Shown: in pieces, positions 33,990 through 46,785 of the stretch
Layout: every line of letters starts with the position of its first letter
Numbering within the stretch: the stretch's first letter is position 1
Made by a program: the position numbers and the translations under genes
Notes under the pieces: model-generated
What the model saw: the letters and a program-made list of their open reading frames with translations, nothing else
The model's database searches: none
What the model was told of the DNA's origin: nothing
Assembly: GCA_024734555.1 (NCBI GenBank)
Contig: JANPWX010000038.1
Location: forward strand, 1,578,450-1,642,449
Direction: 5' to 3'
Source: Trochalopteron elliotii
Taxonomy: Eukaryota; Chordata; Aves; Passeriformes; Leiothrichidae
Length of the DNA stretch: 64,000 bases

Positions 33990-36900
33990 CCCCAAGCACT
34001 TAAAATTTCTTATTCCAGTCTTCCAGTGGTTCCTTATATCTGTATTTCCAAAGTCTATCAAAAATACAGAATGCTTTGAGGATCCTTTATATTCTTGTGC
34101 AATTTTTGCTTATCTAAGTGTATTTTATACTAAAAAAAATAATGAGCGAGTTGTCTAAGGTATATAAAAGAAAAAAAAAAATACATGTGGTACCCACAGT
34201 TTCTCTTCTTCTACTTTGTCATACCTGCCCTCCCCATTCCTAGTTTTCACCTCAATAAGCAGAGCTGAGGCAGCCATGTCTCTGTGCAGTTTCTAATGCA
34301 GTTTCTATCTTCTTTTGATTTCACTACTTTAAAAAAAATTAAAAATGACATGAATTGACTGAAACATTAAAAGATGGCGACTTTACTGAGAGTCCCCCTT
34401 GTGCTGTGGTCTCTGTTATGGCTTCAGTGTAAAGTACCTGGACATCCAACATGATCCTTCAGCAACTCTCCTGTGATGCATAAGAATGGTGAAAGGTAAT
34501 CAATCAATGAGAGTGAGAAGAACTACGGCTTTAAAAGATAATTTGTTGCTACTGTGTATCATTAGAGTTTATAGAAATATTATATGTTTTATGTATTCCT
34601 TCTGATTACTTTAATCAGCAAATACTACCAGAAATTTCCAAGAAAAAGTGTGAAAATAGAAATGTCATCTTAACAGTTTGAGGTAAATTGGCTAGAATGG
34701 TCTCCAAACCTCAGGAAGTATTAACATGGAAAATGCAAAGTTCAGTTTCGACAATAAATCCTACATTATGCAAATATACCTATGGAACTTAAATATCTTT
34801 GAAAATTAGCTTGGCCTAATTTGGAGGTTCAAACCCTAAAGTAGTCCAATGATACTGCAATATTGTATAAAACACATAAAAACCATATGCAAATGTAAGT
34901 CAAAAAGCAATTTGGAGCTGAATGGTAGTCATAGTACCTGTGTAACATACATTTAGTTGTCATACTCTTTTGTTGTAGGGTTTTTAACAGGTCCCTGTAA
35001 CAGTAACTCCAATTTGTCTTATAGTCCAAACATTCCATTATGAACGTACAAAAATACTACTGGGCATAATAAATAATACTGTAAATACTTTGATAAATTT
35101 CAAATGCAAATTCAAGTACTCTCCTGTTATGACACATATTCTATTTTGCTTATTCCATGCAAGGTTTCAAATGTAAAAATTGGTGGTATTATGCTACGGT
35201 ATATAAATATTCAGATCAATCATTATAAATTATAATCTTTAAGAAATTATTCATTTTAAAATTCTCATGGGAAAAAAATGACTGAAAAATGCTACCAGAT
35301 GTTCCATTTTGAAAACATCTCGGGTATTTAGACTTCTAATTCAGCCCATGGTATTTTGACTGCTCAGGATTTTTTGAAAAATCTTCCAATTTAACATCCT
35401 TCAAAATGTAAAATATATTAAGTTAAAGTGAGAAAAACCAGTCAAAATAGGAGTAAATGTAGTAATGATTTTAAATGGCTTTGATTGCTTTTAGAGCTAT
35501 CAGCTAGTTTACTCAGGTTGTTTCCTTTAATTATTGGTAGAAAGGGCCACAAAGCAACAACTCAACAAAGGAAGAAGTGTTGACTTTCAAATTATTACCT
35601 GGAGAGACAGGATAAGAGAAGCAAAACATTTGCTAAGAGAACCTGATTATAAAAAATACATTTTTCGTTTTTTCTGCTTAACTGCAATGACTAAGGGCTT
35701 TCTGAAATTCAGACAAGGAAATGAAATGTATTTAAATTTATTATTTGCTTCTAAGAGTTTTTCCAGCTCAATTTACACACTGTATGATAAGTCACTGTCA
35801 TGGTTTACTTGAGATAATTTTCAGTTTTTAGAATCAAAGTGTAATACGATATTTTCTGAGCTTGCTTCTTGTCTAAAGTACTGTCAGTAAAATTGCTAAT
35901 TTCAGAGTCCATGCTGTCTTCTACTAGTCTTCATGGGATTCAAAATGTGGTATTTTTCTACGAATTCTCTACATAATATGCAAATGTTACTAAATATTTT
36001 CTCAAGCTTTTTTTTTTTTAAGAAAACTTTGAGACTCTCTTTCCAGTAGTCCTCTCATGGACAGAGGAATACTTAAATGCTTTTAAATTTTACTGATTAG
36101 AAAGTCTTATGAGAAGACTGATTAAGGTGAATTTGGATAGAAAGGTCTAGGCAGTACGTAAAGCTTAGCATGAAAAAAGAATGTGGGGAAAAGGAGAGAT
36201 TAACATTTACTTTCATTTTGGTTTTGCAGGGTAGAAGGGATGAAAGAGGTGATTTTTAAAGTATTTCCACCAATAGTAATATCTTAACTGTCATTTGTAA
36301 AATGGAGAAACAGCCAGCCTATCCATTAAATCCTAAAATACCTACCCCCCCAAAATAAAATTAGGTACTCTTTCTCGACTGACACTTTTTACCTACCATG
36401 AAAAATTATTTTCTTTTAGAATTAAGGAAAAGCTGTTTAAAAACCCAGATAGAAGATGTACTGTTAGGTAGCAAAGAAATTATTATATTAAGATCAATGT
36501 AGAATATCTATGGGCATTACTATTTTCTTTTTTGTTTTGCCATCTAGGAGGAGCCTTGAGAACTATAACAAAAAAAAAAAAAAACAAACCAAAAAGAAGT
36601 TGGGAGTTAAGAAGGATGAGTGGATTTTTAAGGAACATTTCCCTAGCTGTCAGTTTATGACTCCAAACAGGAATTCAACATAAATAATCTTGAAAAAATA
36701 GTAGAAATTTCCTGTAGATACAGGCAGTCATAAGTGACAAAACCCACTGTTTTTCCTTGATGGTACTTGGTTTCAGATTTATCAGCTTTTTAGATTGAAA
36801 ATACTGCAGAATAAGAAATCTGAATGGATGATTTTAGAAATTGGACTGCTGGGGAAAACTAAAAAGAAAAACCAAACCGCAAAACAATGTCAGTAGTTCT

Positions 36901-37595
36901 TCTGAGACAAAGTCTCCTGAGAGATTAAGAAGGAAGTTTTTATGAAGAGAAATATTTTATTTTACAGTCATATTTCTGGAGTATATATGTGGGAAGTAAT
37001 TTTGTTAAGTTCAGGAAATAAAGGAAGTCTTCCTCTTTGAAATGTCTCCTGATGACATGCAGTTGTATACATCTTTCTCCTGAAAGAGCAAGCTTTTCCA
37101 CAGATTCTGTTAAGTTAGTTTGCCCTTAGATTATGGAAAATAAACTAATGGAAACTCATGGACAATCTTTTTGAGAAATTTTTTACAACAGAAATGGAAA
37201 AGTTTTAGAATTGAAATAAAAATTGAGCCAAATTTAAAATTTAAGAATATGACTTCTTCATAACATTGACCACTGGACAGGAAAGCTTAGGAGCTCTTCT
37301 TCAAAAGAGAAAATTGTTTTCTACCTTCCTGATTTGCTTTTCTATCTACTGTTACAACTCTTCGTAAATTGATTAAAAACCCCCAGATTATTATGGAAAT
37401 TAAAGATTATTATGGAATTATTGTTTCATCTCTTTGTTTTCTAAAGAAAGCATATATTTTTTCTACATCTTTTATAGTCTTATACAAAACATGAAAAAGC
37501 CTAATATTAATTTAAAAGCAACAATTCAGCCTGTGTGAAGCAGCTACAGTGATGACCTCAATTAAAAATATCTCTTCAGGATAACAATAGTATTT

Positions 37596-37667
37596 TATTA
37601 TGAGGTTGGTCTATATGATCTCAAGCAGTCACTTCCAACCTAAACAATTCTGTGAGACTGTGACTCA
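37596..37667 (+). mobile_element. CR1 LINE 3' tail
   Basis: Short remnant: GAGGTTGGTCTATATGATCT, CACTTCCAACCTAAACAATT and CTGTGAGACTGTGACT. These are the last ~70 bases of a CR1 element on the plus strand. Confidence 0.8.
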
Positions 37668-40600
37668 TGCTTAGTGGACTCAGTTTTCAAGCTGTTTTTT
37701 TGTTTTCTTTCTGTTTAATTTCCCACTGCCAAACCATCCCTGATTCAGATGGTTAAAATTTGTTCCTTCATTTCTGTAAAAAAATGAAAAAAAGTGAGTA
37801 TATAAACCTGGAAAATTCCATAACTTAAAATTATGTCCCCAATTGTAATTTTAAATTGATTTTAGGGAGCTTTCACATCTATTGATGACTGAGGAGAAAT
37901 ATGATTCCATCATCATTACACAGAATATGTTTTAACTGTATTGGCCCTCATGAACTATTGTATCACAGTCGCATACAAATTGCTTATTTTTCAAAATGTG
38001 CTGCAAATCACTAATGAATATGCTTTGAGGTATTTGCATGAATAACTAAAGCTAAACTCATTAATTAGCAAAATTCATTTTGTATATGTACTGTCCCTGC
38101 ATCTCTTATGTTTTGTGTTTAATTATCAGACAGCTTGCAAGCATCAGTTATTTTTTTATCAGATGAGTAAGAGTTTAGTTGAAATTTTTTGTCTTTTCAT
38201 AGGCAATAAGAAATAGAATTTGGCTTCTGGACATGAAATAGGAAATAATGAATATGCCTGAAATATTACTTTTATTAACTGCTATGGTTTATGATAATGG
38301 AAGGTCAATGTCAACCTAGCCAGTTTAATTATTCAGACTTTGCATTTGACTATATTTCTATGTCTCCGAGTTAAGATGCCTGAAATATTCCAAACATTAG
38401 AAATCCTTAGGAAAAAAAGGTGTTTTCCCCTTGTAGAATATTGCCAGGATACCCTGGCAGCCTTCATTGTATACAGTACATGTCATGCATCATTTCTCAA
38501 AATAAGTCTGTGCATAATAAAAGATGCTTCAATAACATATGCAAAATATTCTTAGAGAATATTATTCAGTGATGTACCCTGCCCAAAACTGTTTGTGTTG
38601 CCATGTATTTTTCCTTGTTGTAGAACTCAAAGAAAAAGTGGTAGATGCAGTAGAAAAAGTAGCAAATTGAATATGTGTTCTCTTTTTTCTGGCAGCTGTC
38701 TCTCACAATGTACAGTCAAGCTTGTAAATTCCTTCACAGACTATGGTACATTAAACTGGAAAACCTTTTTTGCCCTTTTTTCCCTTAAGCTAGATAAATA
38801 GCAATTAGGTTAAGCTGAATTCAAATATGATTCTGCTTGTATTTGTCATCAGAAAAATCAATATTTCATTTGATGAAGTTGTTAGCCAGCCTAATAAAAT
38901 GAAAATGTCAGGAAAATCCATGCTTCACTTTTAATTCCTATCCTTTGGTTATGATCACATACATTATCCTTGTTATTTTCAGATTGAATAGGAACAGGCA
39001 TCACAAAATACGAATGAGCCCCTTCAGGATCAAGGACAACAAGATATAGACCAGAGCAAAGGACTGAGTCCTGTGTCTGAGGATGTTCTCTCCACTCACT
39101 TCAAACTTTTTAATAATTCTAGAAAATGGAGCTGCACCATCCTGTTTTTACTATGACATTTACTCTGTAAACTTCTGCACTCAGAGGAAAAATATCCTGT
39201 GCATAGGGTGAGTAATTTTCTAAATAGGTAATCTGAAAAAAGTAAAAATAAGGTAATCTGCAATTTTCCCTGTGCAAAGCCATTCCCCGTGAAATCACAT
39301 GTTGCAGCATGTCTATTATTTTCTACCACTTTGCGTTAAAAAGCATAAACTGAATTCTTTTTATCTACCAACTCTTCTTCTGAGCTGAATATATCTACAA
39401 CATTAGAGCATAAACATTATCTTTCTTCTGAGGAAAAGAACAGTGGTTTTCAGTTAATGTTGCATATACTATCCTAATGGCATATCTTTTATGTGATGTA
39501 TCAGGATAAGGCAATCATAATAATTTGACGTAGCTCATTAAACTTTTCATGCATTGGTACTCATTTGCAGTTGTAACTAGTATATAAAATGAGTCAGAAC
39601 ATGTGAAGTCATAAATACCTTTAATTTCCCTTTCCTTTCAGGTTTCAAATTTCTTTTTAAATTAGAATATTCTATCCTATATATCTATAAAATATATAAT
39701 ATCCTGTATTTTAATCTTAATAGATTAAAACAATAAATTAAATTATCTAAAATGATGAAAATGCCCATCCCCAGTTTCCAGTTCTCCCCAGTTTTCAGTT
39801 TTCCTGACTTTCTTCTGCCTGCTGCATTTGCATTTGTTAGGAATCGCAGTCTAAACTGTAGAGCTCCTCCAAAGCATGTGTTCTTAGGGATATTAGAAAA
39901 ACGGAGAGTGCGTGGGAAGAGGGCAGAGTGTTTAACGATGCAGTCCCACAGTCTTTTTTGACTCTCTGTGGGAGCTGCTTATGGAAGTAGCCCAAACAAG
40001 TCTCTGCAGCTATAGATGAATTTTTCCCCTTTTGAATAATTTTGACAGATGGCAAAAAGGTGTCATGTCTGCTTGCAGGGGGTGCATAACATTTAGTGGT
40101 TATAAAGCCTAAGGTAGTAAGAGCTGCTAGTCTGCTTTATTTCCATTGCAAATTTAATGTAACAGTGTGGAAATGTCACATCAGACACCCTCTCTTTCAA
40201 ACTGCCTCTGTTCTTTAATATAATTGTTATCTCTCTATTTCCATTTTGGAAAGCTTAGTGTTTAGAAAGTGGGGGTCAACTGCTCAGTTTAGGATAAATT
40301 ATCAGGGCTCCTGGAGTTAGGGCAGCTTACACCAGCTGAGATCTACCCTGAAGAATGTAAAAAAAGACTCTGACATATAAGCTTTATAAGAAGACTGTTA
40401 TTTGACCTTTATCATAGAAAATATTAGTAAATTGCATCATGCTTGTCTGTGACCCTTCCAATCAAGAAGCCATTTGGTATTTCAGAGACAATTTAGGTCT
40501 AATGTAAGGCAAAAAATTGCATAACAAAAATAAAAAAAGATATTTCCTCTTAGTGGTACTGTCCTCTCTACAGCCTTTCACAAAAAGGCACATAATTGCC

Positions 40601-42700
40601 TGGAGGGATTTGGCACCATATGTTTCTTATTGTTGTTGATATTTTTTCCTTTAAAAAAAAAAAATAGGAAAAAAGCTGACAATAAAATACCTCATAGAAG
40701 GTTGTAAGATTTCTTTTGCGAAATCAAACAATATGATGTTTATTGTGTGGTTCTGTGGGGATAGGGACGATATGATTATATTATCTAAAATGGAGGCTGA
40801 GAACAAGATGACAGGAGATGGAAAAAAAAAACAAGGAAAGGTGCTTTACTTTCCTTCCCAGGGAGAGAAAATTAAAACCGGTATCTAATGTAAATTCTTT
40901 AAGTTCTAATTCTGTCTGATTTTGTGATAATGGCCACTAAGAAGGTAAAATGTTCAACTAAAACCCTTCATTCTCTGCTCTGGATTTGGGACACTTAGTG
41001 GTAATTCCACTGCTCATATTTGAGTTTGAATACAAGCAAAGGTAAGTAATATGTCCTTCTTGAAAGCCTTAGGACATTTTGTTTTGGGAAAAACAAATGA
41101 CTAACCAGTTCTGGGTTTAGAATGATAGAGCAGTGCTTGTCTGGGAGCTCATTCTTTTTCTGCTATTCCTGCCTGCAGAACTGTAAAAGCTATTTTTAGA
41201 TACTTAGACCTTAATTCTAATCTCAGACATGAAGGTATGCCAAAATACAAGCAGCTGGTTAAAAAATCCTACTTGGCCCATGCGGTCATTAATTTTGGTG
41301 CTCATGTGTGCATGATTAAAATAAAGCTCTCAAAGAATCAAATCTGCAACATCTGTAAAAAAAAAAATCTGAGACTAAGGGAAACATCTACATTGTATTT
41401 CAGTAATACTGCCTGAAATATTATTCATATTCTATGTCATGGATTTCTAGGTAAATTTAAGTGGTAAATTGCATAAATTAACATTCATAACTATAGGCTG
41501 TTGATTTGCTGACTGGAATATAGAATAGAAAGCTTTTATTGGCGAGCATGAATTTCTGCAAGGTTAGGCCTTAGACACCAAAATTCAGAGAGTTGCTGTT
41601 TACTCTTCCTGCAGCAGCTACAATACATACATTGCTAGGTAGGGAAATCTTAATTTAATTTCATTAGGTCAGTTATCCTGATATCTAATCTATTATAAAA
41701 CAGGCAATTTTCACTGAATGTAGAGAACAATTAGCAAGAAATATTTAAATACACACAAAACTTCATTATAAAACCTGCTAGCAAGAGCTGAGTAGGGTCT
41801 AAATCTTTGGTACCTCATTTAAATTACTTAACCCTCAAGAAAAGTACACTTTTATTTGCTAATTAATTGCACATTCTTTCTGAGCTGCAGCCTTACTGAT
41901 GTACATTTTTTATTCATGAATAAAACAATAATCATTTAGGTTGCTTTCTTTTGTTGGAAAAAATAGAGACCGTAGGAAGTGAAGAGAGAGCACATAGAGA
42001 GAACAGACTTTAAAGGACTGTGTGAGTAAATTAAAGACTAACAAATCAAGTATTTGTAGGTGTCTAAATAAATGACAAACTAATAGTTGTTTTGTCTCAT
42101 GTCCTGGTTTTAATCAGTTGATGTCTCTCCATTTTCTATGCTTGTGCAAACTGTGATGACTTTCTACTGTTTCATTCACCTCATTACTTTGATAAAAATG
42201 AGAAGTAGGGTGAAAAGAATACAGAAGTGTTTTCATAGAAAAATGCCTTCAGGTCACCTGTCTGTACCTATACCATTTCAGAAATGTGTTGCAACTGAAA
42301 AACAGGAAAAATAAAAACTCATTCTCTGGAAACCACTTACTTGAAAAAAAATGAGCTTCTTCAATGTGCATCAAAATCCTGTAAGAAAGGAGTCCTGGAT
42401 GAGAGAGAAGCTCCCACTATCTGCCCATGTGCATGGCTTATTGGTTACTTCCCTAACTTTAAGCACTTACTTACATGCTGTGCCTAATTTAATCACACTT
42501 GGCAACTGATGCAACAAGAAATACTTTGATCATAAGTGTCCTGGATCCTTCAAATCACAAAATCATTGCATACTCCTTTTTTCTTTTTTCACCCCTTTTA
42601 ATTAGTATCCCGAAGAGGATTAGTCTCCTGATAAGAACTTAATTTAATTGCTTAAAGTAAGGTAACTTGAATTTTGACCCTTGAATCAATGTGATGATGA

Positions 42701-42702
<2 letters not shown>
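37668..42702. other. Unique AT-rich DNA; possible conserved non-coding block
   Basis: No gene recognised. At about 37970-38180 lie an octamer ATTTGCAT (38032-38039) and a homeodomain-type TTAATTAG (38061-38068) in a dense AT-motif block that looks like developmental enhancer sequence. This is inference only. Confidence 0.4.

Positions 42703-42737
<35 letters not shown>
42703..42737. repeat. (TA)n microsatellite
   Basis: 35 bases of uninterrupted alternating TA, ending directly at the start of the LTR at 42739. Confidence 0.97.
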
Positions 42738-42738
<1 letters not shown>

Positions 42739-42741
<3 letters not shown>

Positions 42742-43106
42742 ATTGGGTTTGCATTGCCAAGTTCTGGCAGTGGTGGGGCTACAGGAGTGTTGTCTGTGAG
42801 AAGCTGCCAGAAGCTTCACCTTTGTCTAATGGGGGGAATTAAGCCAATGTCAGCCAGCTCTGGGACAGATCCGTTGCTCGCCAAGGCTGAGCCAGTCAGA
42901 GGCCATAGTAGGGCCTATGTGATAACATATTTAGGAATGAAAAAATTGTTATTGCACAGATGCAACTGTGGCCAGAGAAGAGTGGAGCAAGGCTATGTGA
43001 GAGCAGCAACTCTGCAGATACCAAGGTCAGTGGAGAAGGAGAGGCAGGAGGTGCTCCAGACACTGGAGCAGAGATTCCCCCACAGCCTGCAGTGTAGTCC
43101 ATGGTG
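42739..43106 (+). mobile_element. 5' part of an avian endogenous retrovirus LTR, plus strand
   Basis: It begins TGTATTGGGTTTGCATTGCC, followed by GTGGGGCTACAGG, AAGCTGCCAGAAGCTTC, GAGCCAGTCAGAGG, a TATA-like CATATTTA at 42926 and CCAGAGAAGAGTGGAGCAAG. It then reads AGATTCCCCCACAGCCTGCA before stopping near 43106. The order matches a common LTR family of songbirds (likely a TguLTR5-type element, named from memory). The 3' half of the LTR is missing. The 138-codon frame at 42691-43107 is just the TA tract plus the LTR and is not a gene. Confidence 0.8.
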
Positions 43107-45918
43107 AAACAGTCAAAACTAAACCCATGAAAGCTTCTAGTAGAAACAAATAAAGCATATATTTGAGTGCATATTTGCTTTCATATCCTTAGTAGTGTGA
43201 TGCGTGCTTTAGAGTTGCTTTAGACAAATGCAAATATATTGAAGAACAAAAACTTTCAGGGCTGCTTAGGATATGAAAAAGCTTTTTGCTTATTAAATGA
43301 AAAATTGCAGCCTCCTTTGAGGAAAAGTCTGGACACTTGTTCAGATTATCTTTTCATTCTAATATCTAGCACTAATTAATGCTTACTGGGTAAAAAAAAT
43401 AACTACACTACATAAAAAATATATATGTTTTAAATACTGGGAAGATAAAACCAAGTCCATTGCACAAGCATAAATAATACAAATAAAATACAAATAGAAT
43501 ACAGAAATGAAAGTAATGTGCAAAAGTACAAATAATGCAAACGAGGATGACCGTGGTATTTTCAGAAAACAGAAGCATAAAAACCCCCTCAAGAAGTCTC
43601 TGTTAAACTGAAAACTAGCTGTAAGCCAAAGAGTTTTAGGGCAAGTTTTAATTATTAAAATCTTCATAGATGTTTATAAATGACCTTTGTTGCTGGTAAA
43701 CATCCAGCCTAGGTCTGAGTGAAAGCTGAAATAAAGAGATAACAAATGAAAATCTAAGTTACAAGAACAACATCATCACTGTAAATTCAAGGGTGTTGAA
43801 ATAACAAGTGTCAGAATTAACATGACTGTGTAGTTATTTGGATTTCCCTGTACTGTAATGATTGTGAATGTTTGTTGCCATTGACACTCTTATGTCTAAC
43901 ATGCAAGTCATGTGGAGATAAAAGGAGAATCAATAAAGCTGATATACCCATAAGATGAGAACAGCATGTGCCAACATTTCCCTGAAAGAAAGAAATTTTC
44001 CTGAATCTAGTCTTTCTGCTTCAGACACAGTACACTCTATCAGGAGAGTTTATTAGCTGCTCTTCCACGCACTTTGTCTTATCTGATTTTCTCCTGACCT
44101 TTGAGCTTTGCTTTTCCTTATCTTTTGATCTGACTTTTTCATTCCTGTCTCCAACGAGGTTATTATCCACTCATACATATAAGGTTATTATAATAACCTT
44201 ATATATAAGTTTATGACAAGATTTCCCAGTCAAGCCTAAATCTTCCACCATTTTGTTCCCTTTTTTTTCTGAGTTGCTTTTTGCTCTGCTGGAAGCTTGT
44301 TACCTGTTCTTGCCTAGGCAATATAGGAGGTAATCCCTCTCCTGAGTTCTAAGCCTGGATTTCCACTGTTCTCACATCGATATGTTTTTCTGCTTAGTTT
44401 CAGTTATAAACTAGTTTCCTAACCTTCTGCCTTTTCCCATCATTGTTCAAACACAAGCTTTTAATATTAGATTTCAAATCTTATAATACTGAAATCATTA
44501 CATGGAAACTAATTGATGCCAGTAGAGAATAACGGCATATTATAGGGAAATTGCTTGTGGTATGTACTATGGAGGTTTTCTGACACTACCACCTAATAGA
44601 TCCCTTTTTCAGTTGTTTATAACTTTGCAAAACTTTAAAATTAGGTATGAATTTTTCCATGCTGTGTGCCTGCCTCAGGCTATACTTAGCTAGTTTCACC
44701 CAAAACAATACAGTTTTTTCCAGGAGCAAGGCTATGAAAAATGTAGCAAATGTTAAAATAGAAAAGATAGTAATGTTGAGAAGCCAAATAATTTTCATCA
44801 AGCCTCCACCTCCCGTTGTCATGACCACCACATGAAAATCCACAAAGAAATTAATTACTCTTTCTTTAGAGAAGGTTATGCACTAGCAGTAGTGGAGATC
44901 CTATGCAAAAATGAATGTGATCAAATAATTAAAATCTTCCTCATAATACAGGTGCACAGGACACAATTAGAGCTGTACCAGAAACCATAATTTAGCCTTA
45001 ATTTTCAGAGTTTAACTTTCTCAACCTAGTAATGCTGTTTTAGGATCATTGCATCTCTACTACATAAAATAGTAAGTTTAGCAAAAATATCTGCATAATA
45101 TTTGCTCTTTATTTTCCCTAATTCATATAATTTAATTTTTACCTCTACCCTAAAAGAGTAGTGATAGAAAAAAATTGAAAGGCTTTGTTTTTAAGAATCA
45201 TTAATTTTATCATTTACCTTTAAAATAACCTTTCATGCTAGGCACTCTTCCAAATAAAATTATATTTTAGACTATATTATCTGAGGCTGGTTTAGCCTCC
45301 CTATTCTTTTTATCTGACCTGAATAAATCTGATTTCTTTCTTGGAATAGCATGATTGTTGTAGGTTTGGAACATTGATGAAGATACTTTCTCTCTCCAGT
45401 TTGTCATAAGGAAACCAGCTTCTGATCGTGTTGATTTTTTGCTGCGGTGAAATCACTGACAACAAAGCTTATGTTTGACTTGTATAATGGTCTGATCAGA
45501 TGACTTGAATATATTCAACACTTGAATATGGTATATTGCTTGAATTAATATGTTCCCCTAAAAATTAAACTTTGTTCTTCAAAAGCAGATTAGTATTAGC
45601 TAACTTCAATTTCATGATTATGTCTACATTGACATTGGGTTATGTAAGTTAGCTTCCGTAGTGGGCTCAAATTCTTTAATGTTATAACCTCACTTTTTTT
45701 TAGCTTGCTTTTCTAAGTAGCCACCATTTAAAATATGTTATATCACAGATTCATATAGGTTTATCAGGGCTTAAACGGAATTATGCACCTAAGCCTTATT
45801 AAAACTCAGAAAGAGTTAAGTAGCTAATTCTCAGGCAGTTTTAAAGACTAGTGGATAACTTTTATATAAGCTAATTTCATAACTTATTTGGGTAAAAAAT
45901 TCGTTTTTATTTGAATTC
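43107..45918. other. Unique AT-rich DNA
   Basis: No gene recognised. Contains a perfect 28-bp palindrome at 44177-44204. The frames at 43383-43667 and 44586-44843 (minus) are featureless apart from hydrophobic stretches. Confidence 0.5.
44177..44204. repeat. Perfect 28-bp palindrome
   Basis: The 14-base arm ATATAAGGTTATTA is followed directly by its reverse complement. A partial copy of the arm (AGGTTATTAT) lies 21 bases upstream. Confidence 0.95.
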
Positions 45919-46785
45919 ACAGAATCACAGAATAAGCTGAGCAGGGAGGAACCCACAAGGACCACCAAGTCCAACTCCTGGCCCTTTACAGGACCATCCC
46001 CAGGAGTCAAACAGTGTGTCCAAGAGTGTTGTCCAAATGCTTCGTGAACTCTGTCGTGCTTGGTGCTGTTATCACTTCCCTGGGGAGCCTGTTCCAGTGC
46101 CCAACCACCCTCTGGTTGAAGAACCTTTTCTAATATCCAAGCTAAACCTCCCCATACACAACTTCAGGCCATTCCCTCAGGTCCTGTCACTGGTCACCAC
46201 AGAGATGAGATCAGTGTCTGCCCCTCCTCTTCCCCTCATGAGGAAGTTGTAGCCTGCAGTGAGGTGTGCCCTCAGCCTCCTTAGACTGACCAGACCAAGT
46301 GACCTCAGCTGCTCTTCATACAATTTCCCCTCCAGGCCCTTCACCATCTTTGTTGCCCTCCTTTGGATGCTCTGTAATAGCTCAATGTCTTTTTTATATT
46401 GTGCCTCCCAAAACTGCCCCCAGCACTTGAGGTGAGGCCCCCACAGCTCAGAGCAGAGCAGGACAATCCCCTCCCTTGCCTGGCTGTGATGCTGTACCTG
46501 ATGCCCCCCAGGACAGGGCTGTCCCTCCTGGCTACCAGGGCAGAGCTGGCTCATGTTCAACTTGCCATCGACCAGGACTACCAGGCTCCTTTCCATGGCA
46601 CTGCTTTCCAGCATCTCATTCCCCAGCCTGTCTGTACATCCAGGGTTGCCCCATCCCTGCTTTGTGATTACCCAGTCCTCTAATTTTTTGAGGTCTCTCT
46701 GAAGGGCCTCTCAGCCTTCAAGGGAGTCAACGGCTCCTCCCAGTTTTGTTTTGTCCGCAAGTTGCTTAGTATGCTTTCCAGTCTT
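45919..46785 (-). mobile_element. CR1 LINE fragment with decayed reverse-transcriptase C-terminus, minus strand
   Basis: This is the largest CR1 copy here. The plus strand opens with the inverted tail CACAGAATCACAGAATAAGC and 3' UTR (CCACCAAGTCCAACTCCTGG). The minus strand then reads the ORF2 end. One frame (46614-46177) preserves [36 protein letters not shown] and [16 protein letters not shown], the C-terminal region beyond the polymerase domain. Frame breaks separate this from the final SDRT...RLPRE portion. The right end (about 46700-46785) carries GAGTCAACGGCTCCTCCCAG, part of the same element further upstream in ORF2. It is 5'-truncated and has no catalytic core, so it is inactive. Confidence 0.96.

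Larger units (their letters stand above)
33026..37595. other. Unique AT-rich DNA with simple repeats
   Basis: Holds a T17 plus (TG)n tract, four close copies of ACTTAGAT (33952-33989), and A-runs at about 34170 and 36570. No gene recognised. The open frames at 34829-35038 and 35534-35812 show no domains. Confidence 0.5.

Noticed and set aside
42691..43107. 138-codon plus-strand open frame starting with an Ile/Tyr repeat
   Set aside because: The first part translates the TA microsatellite and the rest translates an LTR. Not a gene.
46399..46683. Two plus-strand open frames of 94 and 63 codons
   Set aside because: Antisense to the CR1 ORF2 remnant at 45919-46785.
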